A stretch of 64,000 bases of DNA from Isoetes taiwanensis (Eukaryota; Streptophyta; Lycopodiopsida; Isoetales; Isoetaceae): assembly GCA_021234155.1 (NCBI GenBank), contig JAJEKV010000027.1:15656891-15720890 (forward strand), written 5' to 3'. The stretch's first letter is position 1, and each line of letters begins with the position of its first letter. Under the pieces are notes generated by a model. It ran no database searches. It had not been told where the DNA came from and saw nothing but the letters and a program-made list of their open reading frames with translations. The position numbers were made by a program, and so were the translations under genes. This document shows, piece after piece, positions 23,548-33,780 of the stretch.

Positions 23548-25189
23548 TGTGACCGTCCGTCGCCCGACACCTATCGTTACTGAGTACGCAAAGCTCAAGA
23601 TCCCACGGGTGCAGAACCTACAGATCGTTCCCAGACCCCAAGTAATATGTTGCGGTCTCCCTAAGCTACGGGCCTCTAGCTCAAGGGAAAACCTTCACCT
23701 AGAAGCAACTCAACGTGACCAGCGTCGAGTCCGCACTAGCGAGCTTCATCAGTGCCCACTCACTAGTGTTGAGTGCTTAACACTCGTGGCCTCAGTTTCT
23801 GCTTATTCTCCCCAGAGAGTTGTGGGCAGACCAAGGTGCAATCCAGGCTAGCAACATGAGCGATTTCCAGTATTTTTCTATGGGTATGCTAGCTCGAGAA
23901 GACTATTTATGTCTATGTATCCAACTTCGTTCAGTAAGGTCCATTATTGAACGGCCTTGTTAATGCCTAAGGTTACCCCTAGAATGGGTGTTGCTATCCA
24001 TTATTGAGATATTCATGCCTTGAACGGATTGACATGTATTTTTTCCTTTTGATTTACGAACAATTAATACCTAACCTTAGTTCATATAACGTTCGGGCAT
24101 TCCTATAATTGTAATATGCCAAAACGAAAAGCTAGGCAATAGAATTGGCTTGGGAACGGCTCATGCTCAATGTATTTAGGCTTAATTTGCCTTGTGTTAT
24201 CTATGGTCCTTGCTTAAATAAATAATTGAATTAGTTAAGTTAATGAATAACATTATATTAAAAGTTATAATTGGTTGATAACGGGTCGTCGACCTGTTAT
24301 TGCCAATTTCGTATCAGACAATAAAAATTGGCCGGATCTCCATCTCTGTTAGGAAAAAGGTCATTCCAACCTGGGAAAGAAACCGAGCCTTCACTACGCT
24401 TAACCGGTCTATCCTTATCTAACAAAACGTCTATACTGTGGCAGATAGAAGGCGGATGTAGTCACGCACAAACAGCGCCTAACTGGATGCTAGAATAACT
24501 AGGTTATGGCTATGACAGATCTGGACTTTCAAGGGATCTATCCGACAGCCGAATTGAATACCCAATTAGAATCTAGAATGCCGAAAGACTATCAAAGTCT
24601 AAAAATCCGATCCCGATTGCTCACCATGCATTCCAGAACCTGACCACTGTATTATTTTTCTAATTCTAAGTTTGTGTGGATAAAATCGGCTCAGATATCT
24701 TAAGCCCATACCTGTAGAAGCAGATAAATTCCAATCGATTGATTACTCTGTATCTTCTGCCAGGTCCTTCTTGCTTGAATCTTTATGTAACAGAGTGTTG
24801 GCATGCAGAAAACATTCTGGATTTACCTGGCCAACCCCACATTGAACCCATTTATGCCTCTGCAGCAGTGAATGCTTTGCCACAGAGAAGAACTGGGGTT
24901 TCTATTGATATTAATCTTAGATCTGTAATAAAGTTTGTTCTTTCTTTTCTTTTACTAGATGCCTAGACGTTTAGAAGAGTTTCATTCTAACCTGTGCACG
25001 CTTCCTTTGGATTTGTTGCCTAAATTTTCAGCCCTTCCTCTCCGATCCTCTCTCCCCTTTCGTTTTAATTCTAACTACTTTAGAATTATTTCTTTGCCAC
25101 GTCCTCTCAATGCCACATCATCTCTCCTTGTTATTTTAATTTAAGGATATAACTATAATACCCAGAACTTCAAAACAATTCACATCACA
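23548..25189 (-). repeat. Gypsy 5' LTR (element on minus strand)
   Basis: Near-identical to the other LTR over most of its length by eye, with small indels. On the minus strand it ends GGTCACA and is followed by AAATTGGTATCATTTTGAGG, where the primer-binding site should be. Confidence 0.88.
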
Positions 25190-25194
25190 AGTGC

Positions 25195-27470
25195 GGTCTA
25201 TGAGCAGTTTTTTCTGGACCAAGATTTTTTGTGCAATCTAGACTATTGGTTTTCTTGTACTTCCTGGTCGGATCGACTGTGAATTTCTTTAGCATGGGTT
25301 TGATCCACTAGGCTTTTCTTATTCTGCAAATGGTTTGCCTTGCTTGAATTTGTTCCACTAGAGTTTCTTGTTCCATGGAGGCTGAATAATGGCAATAGGT
25401 TTTTGTTCTTTTTTGCAGATGCGCGTCTTGTTTATCACATGAATCGGCCATTTGGAGGCTAGATTCTTTGTTCATAAGAAAAAGATTGCACAACTATTAG
25501 GAACATAGCAAAACAAATTTATAATTGGGAAAGTAATTATTATATCAAAATTCAAGTAAAGTATGAAGATTATGAGACAAGAGAATGGCCACCCATTGGC
25601 ATATTGCCCTTGACGCATAAGGACATGCAACCAAATGTTTTTAAAGGGCAGCCCCTCAATGCATTAGCATCTTGTTTATATAGTATATATGGCGCTTCAT
25701 GGAAGAATATTGAAGAGGCCAAAAACCCATCTCTTGTAAAAGAATCCGTAGTTTTCACTCCTAGATTGTAAGTGAGAAAGGGTTTTTGCACCTGTTTCAA
25801 GCTCTCCCAAGCACTAGTACTGATTGTAGGCTCTCACACTTCAGAACTGTACATTAAAACATGCTCTACCAAAGCCCGAACAAGTGGGCTTTACGTGACC
25901 AATCATGAATGTCTGCACGAAAACAATTGTTTTGCATAGTGTTTTTCAACCAACAGTCACACGCTTGGTGATACATTGCTCCTAGAGTGTGTTCGAAGGT
26001 ATGCTTTGAATAAATACAAACAATATTGAGATAAAAGATGCCAGAAATAAGGAGAAATGCTAGCAATGGTAGCACCCCCAAAATGAAAATAAAAAAGATA
26101 TGTGGATAGGCTAGAATTGCAAGAAAGGTCGTAGGTTTAGTTATGCTGGCGTGCTAAAAAAAAAATCTTGCATTGAAAGATGAATTTTTCATGGGCAAGT
26201 GTGTATCTATGGCCTAATGAATTTGGCTAAAACACCCATTCTAGTGGAGTCTAAAAATCTCTTATAGATGTGTCTAAATGTAAACGCCAAAAAAAAAAAT
26301 GAGAAGCAAGTCATGTCATAAATTAGTTGGATGCTTGCTACTTGTTGCAAATTGCATTAGATTTGCAGAAACTGCCATAATCTTGATGGATGCCAAGCAT
26401 ACCCTCATTTATTCGAAGCAAATTTTCTCAAGAGCTCAATAAAATATTTTGATGCTAAGTGGTTGTTGACATTTGATTTATTTTCAAGTTTCGCAAGCCT
26501 CCTTTTTCATGTACAAGCAAGAAGGGTGTAGAAAAATCAGGTGTAGAAGCAAAATATCTAGCAATATCACTCGAGCTTCAAAAAACATTTGCTATGCTAT
26601 ATGACTTACAAAGAAGCCACCGTGTTATAATGTGATAAGAAAAGTCCCGAATTAAACTTATTGATCACTTTTTTCCAAGATAAAAAGGCGCACATTGATG
26701 TTCCTACAGGATTGCGAGAAGTTTATATGGGTGAGAGTTATGAAGGGGTTCACCTCTCCTGCTCGCCCATTATGGACGAGCATGGGAGGTGAACCTTTTT
26801 AACCAGCTGGCCAGGTTCAAACATCCACAGCTCAGTTATTGCATTCCTAGGCTAGATTATTAGCATCCTAGGCTAGATTATTAGCATCCAGGGCGTCTCT
26901 AATCGCTCAATCCTATAATCGCTCAATCCTAGCCCTTGATGCAAGGCATATTCCCCAGAATATCCAAAACCCAGGAAGCACAGCCGTCCATCAAAAAATA
27001 AGATGGGGTCAAACCCCAATATCCACGTCACCCAAAGGTGAACTGAGATGTATTCCCATGAAGTCAATCAAGTACATACAGAGTATTTAACACCAACCAT
27101 ACATGCATTGTTCACAGATTAGAGGGACTTCATGCCTGTTGAACACTAGAGCTGTCTGCAAGATACCGTCCGCTTCTAACACAAAAAAACATGTGAGAAC
27201 AGATTGAAATAGAGGGAGGCTGCACTGCAGCACCCAGCAGCATATCGCCAACAGCATATCACAACAACATATCATGAATCTATGTCACAAGCAGATCCAG
27301 ATAGCTGCCACACATGATAATCACGAACCTGAAGGACATAGAAATGATCAGATCTGTTCATCACATTGGGGCTGTAAGAACATTCTTCATGCACATAATA
27401 GACAGAACACTCAAAACTGCCACAAACCTGTCATGTGCAACCTGTTACAGCAGGCAATGAAATCACAGAA
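25195..27470. other. AT-rich spacer with short repeats and a foldback
   Basis: No supported gene. It includes a hairpin at 26747-26795 and a short tandem duplication of CCTAGGCTAGATTATTAGCAT at 26848-26889. Confidence 0.5.
26747..26795. repeat. Foldback hairpin
   Basis: The arms GGTTCACCTCTCCTGCTCG (26747-26765) and CGAGCATGGGAGGTGAACC (26777-26795) pair at 17 of 19 positions around an 11-nt loop. It could be a MITE-like foldback or a small-RNA precursor. Confidence 0.7.
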
Positions 27471-27472
27471 GA

Positions 27473-27525
27473 TGAAGCATGGGGATTTGAACCCCACCGA
27501 TGTCAATCGGTCCCAAAATGCTTCA
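27473..27525 (-). ncRNA. D-armless tRNA-like fold
   Basis: On the minus strand, an 8-bp terminal stem (TGAAGCAT/ATGCTTCA) encloses a 5-bp ACCGA/TCGGT stem with a 6-nt loop. A 4-bp GGGG/CCCC stem with a canonical T-loop, TTCAAAT, follows directly. The T-arm contains a B-box match, GGTTCAAATCC. Only six nucleotides stand where a D-arm should be. This is not an ordinary tRNA. It could be a decayed tRNA or SINE, or a structured RNA element resembling the tRNA-like ends of some long non-coding RNAs. Confidence 0.35.
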
Positions 27526-27539
27526 TATGGCCACTAAGG

Positions 27540-29030
27540 AATGGGCAAAAGCATGCAGCAAGAAGATAGAATGAAAAATAATAAGATCTTAGCTTGAATC
27601 TTATTTAAGCATCTACTACCATCATCCGCCATCTGAGCATCTGCTTGCATAGGCCCTGCTTGAAGGGATGCAATGCAATGATGGCTGCCCACACACATGA
27701 AGAGGGATTCCATGCCCACTGATTTCCTAAAATAAAGGAGGCAAGATAGAGGGGTTGGGGCTTACCAAGCAGACGGAAAACCTGCCATAGCCAAAGCATC
27801 TTCAGCTGGAACTCTGAGCATTTCAAGCATCCGGCCCTGGCCTACCCTGCCCTGCAAAACAGCCGGCTGCTGCAAACATCGAGGACATCGACCAAAGCAT
27901 CCGCTTGCTACAAAAGATCTCCAGAATCTGTTCGGGAAACATCTCTGGAATGCCGTCCGGAAAACATCTCTCCACGGCACGCCGCCCTAGCCTACTCTGT
28001 CGCTTCCATAGAAAGAAACTAGTAGCTTCTTTATGCTCCGCTCCAGCCGCTCCACGCAGACGCGAGGCCATCGCCACCACTGCCCTTCTAAAAATTGCAA
28101 CTTCCAGAACTAACCCCAATCGACCATTGGAACAACGAAACCTATTTACTGAGTCAGCATTATAACAATTTCCCATACGAATACACCCAAAAACCATCCA
28201 AAATCATAGGTAATACCACTCCCAAACAACATTTTGAAAACCTAATAGCATCCATGGCTAGATTATCAAGCTCCAATGCCGAATCCAAAGCGGACATCAC
28301 CTATTATCAACATCCAGAGCAATTATCAAAGCATCCCTAGCCTAGATTATCAACATCCGTGGTGCAGATGAGCGTGCCTGCCCTATCACAGGGCTTGAAT
28401 CAACGATCATGATCCCTTGGATTAAAAAGTCTGCCAAGATTCTAAAGATGAAGAGGAGTGACAATAACCTTTGTTTGACATTATTATACGTTTGCCAATA
28501 AATTTACACATGATGACGTCCAGATAACGTGGCAAGGAAAAGTAGAAGCAAAGAAATTCCAATAGTCCCTGGGAAACTGCTTGGTTACAGCAAAGATTGA
28601 ATTGAAGATTTGCAAATTCTTAGTATGTACAAACTCAAACTAAGATGGACAGGCGAATGTGACATTATACAAATGTCATTGTACTCCCACCCAAGTTTAT
28701 CATGCCATGCAGCTCTTTCAAACAGACGCGGCCATTTTGCAAAGACCAGCTGACGTCATCCAGACAAAATGATCATTTGACGGACAGCACTTACCAATCT
28801 CACATGTTAGATGCAGTCAAATTGACCGGTACAACAGAATAATAAGCTTACAGCAGCATCAAAGTTTGTGGTGACCCCACTAGTGTCTTGTCAACCTGAA
28901 ACTGTTTTCTAAATATAAGCACCATAACATATAGCAAATTATGCCAGCCATTAGACTTGACCAAGAATTTACAAGATCTTGTGAGGTCTTTAATTATCCT
29001 CACTAATTAGAAAAAGATCAATTTAAGTTT
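27540..29030. other. Spacer and probable 3' UTR of the SUO-like gene
   Basis: GC-richer DNA at 27800-28130 is open on the minus strand (27823-28197), but the translation matches no family I know. The repeat motif seen at 26850 recurs at 28250 and 28340. The last several hundred bases before 29034 are probably the 3' UTR of the minus-strand gene. Confidence 0.35.
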
Positions 29031-29033
29031 TAA

Positions 29034-32000
29034 TCAGCACCATGTGGGCTGCTTAATGCTAGCCTGAAATAATTCTCTACTATCACGACCATTTTCTGGC
29101 TCTTTCCTCTTCATAGGAATCCCAGGTATTCCACCTTTCATTTGGTCTTCAACAGAAATTCTGGTTGAGCTCTGCCTTAGGCTGGCTCCCATGTCTCTAA
29201 AATCACCTTCCAATACATCTGGGCCAGCATTCAGATCAAAACTTGGCCTTGACCATGCATTACTATTATCCACCCTTGCTGTTTCTGGCACAGCCATCAA
29301 GTGAGGTCTCACAAAACGAGCCATTCCACTTTGTGCTGTGAGCACTGGTGGACAGGATACTAGCATCTGAGAAGACATACTTGGGAAAGATGGTGAAGCC
29401 GACGTGTCCATGTAAGCTGAAGCAGAAGGAAATGATGACGAATTGTAAGGATAATTTGAGCTATATTGAAAGCCAGAATAAGGATAAGCAATAGATGGAA
29501 CAGATGGATATGCAACTGCTGGAGTTGTGAGAGTTCGATAAAGGTCTACATTGAATGGAATGCCACCTGTTCCATTTAAAAATGGCTGAGCTGTAACAGA
29601 ATATGAGGACTCTGGTCTGGCTATAGAGAATACTGCTGGAAAGGGATTTGCAGGAGCAAACCATGGCGTGACTCCAACCAAATCTCCTCCTACTCTAAAG
29701 CCAGATGCTGATCGGTTCACAGAACTTTCCAAGTTCAGAATAGTTTCTTCATTCGTAATTTCTTCCATTGCAGGACCATCATTCAAATCAAAATCTCTTG
29801 TTATGCCCTTTGTGACACTAGTATTGCTCTCATTTGGTTTTACAGAGCCTGAATGTTCAGGCGCTCTCATGTCTGAGGCTGATACAACAGTACTTTCTTC
29901 ACTATCATCAATGCGATTCAGATCTAAATCAAGTCGGTTTGATTTCTGACTGTTCCAAAGAGGAGCAGCAGCAACTTCATAATCATCAGTAACTTCCAAT
30001 TCATCAACCACATTGAGATCAATGTCTAATGGGGGTCGAGATTGCTTCCCACTTGAAGATGATTGCTTTCCACTTGAAGATCCCTCTCCTGCAGTACTTT
30101 CACCAGATGATTGCTGCATTTCAGGTGGCCGTCTTGGTTCTGCTGGCCGAAACGCACTTGTGGCTGCAGAGCCTTTCCAACCAAGTTCAGTTTTCACTCG
30201 CATCAAACTGTCAGATGGAATAAAGGCCCCCTTTGTTGCCGCAACAACAGCAATAGGTGTGCTTAAACTACTTGCCGTGCTGAAGATTGGAGGAGGTGCA
30301 TAATAGAAGGACTCTTTACGGCTTTCTTCAATAGCAGCACCTTCGTTCAGATCAAAATCAGGTCTAAAACCGAGCTCACGTTTATCTGGAGCAGAACGAA
30401 ATTGGCCGTCATTTTGATCAGTCACAGTTGACAAATCCTTCTTAGCAATATCTTTTGAGACTGTTGATACTTGGTCGCATTCATCATGCTCGTCCAAGCA
30501 TGTCCGAACCTTGTTAGCATTATCTAAAGCTCCTTCTTTGCACATGTAACTGCTACCTTCCAAAGGGCTGTCTTGGTTCACTTGTTGCTGCAATAGGGTC
30601 TTCTCTTTAACTGCAGAAGAAGAAACGCATTCAAGCTTAAGGGCATCCTTGCTTGCTGAATTCTTGGAGCAAGAATATTCCAAATCATGTTTGTCCTGCT
30701 CCATCTTGAGTGCTGGTTCACAAAGGCTGGCCATTTCTCGCTCCACCTCTTTTGCCACCTGTCGGGCCACCTCCAAGGGATCATCTTCACATACATCAGA
30801 AGCAGACTCTGTTTCCAGATTTCTATCAGTAGGACTCCCAGAAATCCTGTATTCCTCTTGTTGCACTATAGCATTCATTGCTTCAGCTGAACTCTTAGAA
30901 CAGCAATGATCATTCTCATGACATTCAGGCTGTCTGTTGTCAACAATAATCTGATTCTTCTTAAATTCAGTGGCTAGTAAGTTCTCCTCAAAAGACGAAG
31001 ACTTTGCAACAGAGGAGCTATTCCCTTTCTCTTGGTTTTCTCCTGATGCAACTGACATTTCAGTTATGGCAGAACTTGACGCACAACATTGTAATGTTTC
31101 ATGAACATCTTTGCAGTGAATTTCGATTTTGGATTCCATACTTTTAACAGGTTCATTAGTATCAACCGAGAAAGGACCAGCCTCGCCTCCCAAAGTAGCA
31201 GAACCTTTGGTTGCTGGTTCATCTACCACGTTGCTATCCATCTCGACGTCCACGATCCTAGAGGTCATTTCTGTGTGTCTGTTATTCCCACCTTCAGGTA
31301 TACCTGTCTGACTAGTAGAATCTAACATCCCAGAGCAGCGGCTTTCATCAACCACAGATTCTTTTCCAACCAAAGTCTGAAGCTCAGGACTAGTGGGATT
31401 CTCTCCATCAGTTTTTCTACTACTACAAAGTTGTTCTTTATGTTCCTCAAGATGTGGACTAACTCCTTGTCTGCCAACGTTGGAGAGAGGAGCCTGTTCC
31501 GCTTTAGTTGGATCATTTAATTTTGTGGCAAGTTTTGAATCAACAGCATCAGCACAAGAAAGCTCACTATATTCCTTCTCAGTCAATCCATTATGACCAA
31601 TACCGGTTTCATTTGAAACAATTCTGCTCCATGCACCCTGGCTAATGGACGGGGATGTCTGTGCCTTTGCAGAACCATGGGACATACTCGCCGTCTTTAA
31701 TGTGGTAGCATCAGGACTAGACCCTGTCGAAGCAGGTTTTAAGTTTATCTGATCTGAAGGACTTTCACCAGGCACAACTTCATCATGTCCAGATACGCTT
31801 ATTTCTAAATCAATGCGTTTCTTCCATGTATCCATCAACTTCCTTGCCCTCTTCTGAATATCACTGTTCTTATGGCTACGCAAATTATTAACTGACTTTC
31901 CAACGGAGCAACCCTCTAGGGCTTCCAAATCCACAGGCAACTGCTCAAGGGCAGAAAGCAATACAAGAAACTCATCGCTTCCTTTCTCTTCATCTTTTAG

Positions 32001-32477
32001 GTCTTCAGTGACCGCAAGTTTTCCTCTGTTATAAGCATCTTGTAGCCACTCATCTAGCAAAGGCAACCCACCCAACTTCAAAAAGTGATTCAAGCAATCA
32101 TTTTTCCTTGTTGCAGCAATAGCCCTGCCTACAAAAGTCCGCCAGCAGATAACTTCTGCCACATTTCTATTTTGCTGCACGAGAGAAAAGAGTTGTTCAA
32201 CTCCAGCCAAACTACAGAGACCCCCATCATCTCCTACAAAGGATGTAGCCTCTGTGTTCATGATATTGGTATATTTTGAACAATTGAAGTCATTTCCGTC
32301 TTCTTTTGATAAACGCTCTTTTCTATTAAGATGAATGCTCTGATCAGGCTTGTCCCTTTTCTTGCCTTTCCCTGCACTCCCTAAAGAGGGGCTCTGAGCA
32401 ACTTCTACATGCTTTGGGGGAGGAGGCGAAGATGGCGATCTGGATGAAGGAAATCCTGATTGTGCAGCTCCATGCAT
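29034..32477 (-). CDS. SUO-family TFIIS N-terminal (LW) domain protein
   Basis: A single open frame of 1147 codons. Residues 92-221 are a TFIIS N-terminal LW domain close to that of plant SUO-type proteins (FLKLGGLPLLDEWLQDA; GKSVNNLRSHKNSDIQKRAR; DTWKKR). Basic nuclear-type signals are KGKKRDK (37-43) and MKRKEPENG near the C-terminus. The C-terminal half carries repeated acidic DLN motifs of EAR-like type: FDLNEG (~704), IDLNVVD (~816), LDLNRIDD (~849), FDLNDGP (~895), FDLNAGP (~1077). ELGWKGSAATSAFRPAEPRR is typical of SUO proteins, which act in miRNA-mediated repression and cell-cycle control in Arabidopsis. SUO itself has an N-terminal BAH domain; none was found upstream here. The frame stays open nine codons 5' of this ATG, up to a CAG acceptor at 32506-32508, so an upstream coding exon is possible. 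Confidence 0.88.
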   Translation of the reverse strand: MHGAAQSGFPSSRSPSSPPPPKHVEVAQSPSLGSAGKGKKRDKPDQSIHLNRKERLSKEDGNDFNCSKYTNIMNTEATSFVGDDGGLCSLAGVEQLFSLVQQNRNVAEVICWRTFVGRAIAATRKNDCLNHFLKLGGLPLLDEWLQDAYNRGKLAVTEDLKDEEKGSDEFLVLLSALEQLPVDLEALEGCSVGKSVNNLRSHKNSDIQKRARKLMDTWKKRIDLEISVSGHDEVVPGESPSDQINLKPASTGSSPDATTLKTASMSHGSAKAQTSPSISQGAWSRIVSNETGIGHNGLTEKEYSELSCADAVDSKLATKLNDPTKAEQAPLSNVGRQGVSPHLEEHKEQLCSSRKTDGENPTSPELQTLVGKESVVDESRCSGMLDSTSQTGIPEGGNNRHTEMTSRIVDVEMDSNVVDEPATKGSATLGGEAGPFSVDTNEPVKSMESKIEIHCKDVHETLQCCASSSAITEMSVASGENQEKGNSSSVAKSSSFEENLLATEFKKNQIIVDNRQPECHENDHCCSKSSAEAMNAIVQQEEYRISGSPTDRNLETESASDVCEDDPLEVARQVAKEVEREMASLCEPALKMEQDKHDLEYSCSKNSASKDALKLECVSSSAVKEKTLLQQQVNQDSPLEGSSYMCKEGALDNANKVRTCLDEHDECDQVSTVSKDIAKKDLSTVTDQNDGQFRSAPDKRELGFRPDFDLNEGAAIEESRKESFYYAPPPIFSTASSLSTPIAVVAATKGAFIPSDSLMRVKTELGWKGSAATSAFRPAEPRRPPEMQQSSGESTAGEGSSSGKQSSSSGKQSRPPLDIDLNVVDELEVTDDYEVAAAPLWNSQKSNRLDLDLNRIDDSEESTVVSASDMRAPEHSGSVKPNESNTSVTKGITRDFDLNDGPAMEEITNEETILNLESSVNRSASGFRVGGDLVGVTPWFAPANPFPAVFSIARPESSYSVTAQPFLNGTGGIPFNVDLYRTLTTPAVAYPSVPSIAYPYSGFQYSSNYPYNSSSFPSASAYMDTSASPSFPSMSSQMLVSCPPVLTAQSGMARFVRPHLMAVPETARVDNSNAWSRPSFDLNAGPDVLEGDFRDMGASLRQSSTRISVEDQMKGGIPGIPMKRKEPENGRDSRELFQASIKQPTWC

Positions 32478-32504
32478 TTCAAATATGAGTTCAATGTTGT
32501 ATTT

Positions 32505-33780
32505 CCTGCATGCAAATGTTCAAATGTAAATAAAAAACCCCATCCTGAAAAACAACACTTAAGCAAAATTCTGAGATTCACAAATCTAATCAAAGGGTTT
32601 TGCAATCAGCATATGCCCATAACAGAACTTCCTAACCTTCCCAAACAGGTACTTGAAAACATCACATATTCAGAGAATTAAAACAAGCCAATATAAGTTC
32701 GTGATGTATGTAAGCTGGTTAGATTCTATCAAAGGCAGGTTAAGAAGAACGAAATCTCAACACTTTCAACCAGCATGCTATTAGCAAATAAAGCTGAGCA
32801 TTGCAGACGATTGAGTTGCACGCCCTTTTGAGTTTCTTGGTTTATGTCAAATTTGTACAGCAAAATGATGCCATGCCGGACAACTAATTCATGTGTCCCT
32901 GTTCTCTGGAAATCCTCCAAACTGGTCATATAAAGTTCCTGATCATACATGCAATGCCCTTGTATATGATGTGGTCTTCACAAGGTTGTCCTTCGGACAC
33001 TTTTCGTCATTTAGGAAAATAACATAATTCGTGGACAACAAAAGGGAAAACTACTAAACACATATCGGATCACTTCCATACTCGAGTTTTAGTAAAGGAA
33101 GGCAGCAGAAATAAGGAAGAAAGAATAGTTTTTCTAATACTCCCAACGGAGTCTAAAGAGACGAGCAACGAGCGAAGCTAGAGTTCATAGCACTCCTTTT
33201 TTCCATAATAACAAGCATCAACATTAGTTCTACAATGCCATACAACTCCGAGCGTAAAATAGCCGAAACAACAGCCTTAAGGTTTAAGGCGGAGCTCAAG
33301 AGCAGACCTCCAGTACGTTCGCGATGTTCCGTTTCGAAAAAATCACATCAGAGGCCACATTCTGCATCAATGAAGGGCTCCAAAAGGCGCTGAGCGTCCA
33401 TCCCGAGCTGGGTTCCAATTTCTTCAAACCATAATCAAACCTTACACCAAGCAGGGCCTGCGAGCAGGAGAAAACGAAGAGATGGGTTGAAGGAAAGGGG
33501 CAAGGAAGAGCGCGGAGGTGCAGGTGGGCAGGGCGATCATGCCAGAATTTGCTGCAAAAGGGGGCAGATCCGGTGTCGGATCAAGGAAACAAAAGCTGAG
33601 GAGCAAAAGCAGGGGGGTCGGAGCAAGGGAAGCCATAACCAGGGCCAAGGGAAGGAGCAAGGATACGGGCAAGGAAGGGCGGATTCTTCCCTCTGTGCTC
33701 TGGCCGGAGCAGAAAAGAGTACTAACTGGACCTGTTCCGGCTTGCACCATAGTCTTAAGACTGCTAATGTCTGGAGAGGT
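32505..33780 (-). other. Probable 5' region (intron and leader) of the SUO-like gene
   Basis: A TTTGCATGCAG acceptor lies at about 32506-32516 (minus strand). Upstream comes about 0.8 kb of AT-rich, intron-like DNA, then a GC-rich tract at 33300-33760 that could hold the transcribed leader. No BAH-like coding sequence was recognised on the minus strand here. Transcript evidence would settle the first exon. Confidence 0.4.

Larger units (their letters stand above)
20536..25189 (-). mobile_element. Ty3/gypsy chromovirus with intact LTRs, internally deleted
   Basis: Direct repeats of about 1.6 kb (20536-22162 and 23548-25189) flank 1385 bp of pol-derived sequence on the minus strand. LTR ends are the inverted pair TGTGA/TCACA, with TATGA in one copy. 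A perfect 5-bp target duplication AGTGC lies at 20531-20535 and 25190-25194. Just inside the 5' LTR (minus strand) the sequence runs directly into RNase H, so gag, protease and reverse transcriptase are gone. The 9 nt TTGGTATCA at the junction match both an initiator-Met primer site and the RNase H codons. The remaining order, RNase H, integrase, chromodomain, is that of plant chromoviruses. The element is non-autonomous. Confidence 0.92.

Noticed and set aside
27823-28197. Minus-strand frame of 124 codons
   Set aside because: Open on both strands through GC bias and not recognisable as a protein.
33442-33750. Minus-strand leucine/proline-rich frame upstream of the SUO-like gene
   Set aside because: More likely GC-rich leader DNA; the antisense frame is equally open.
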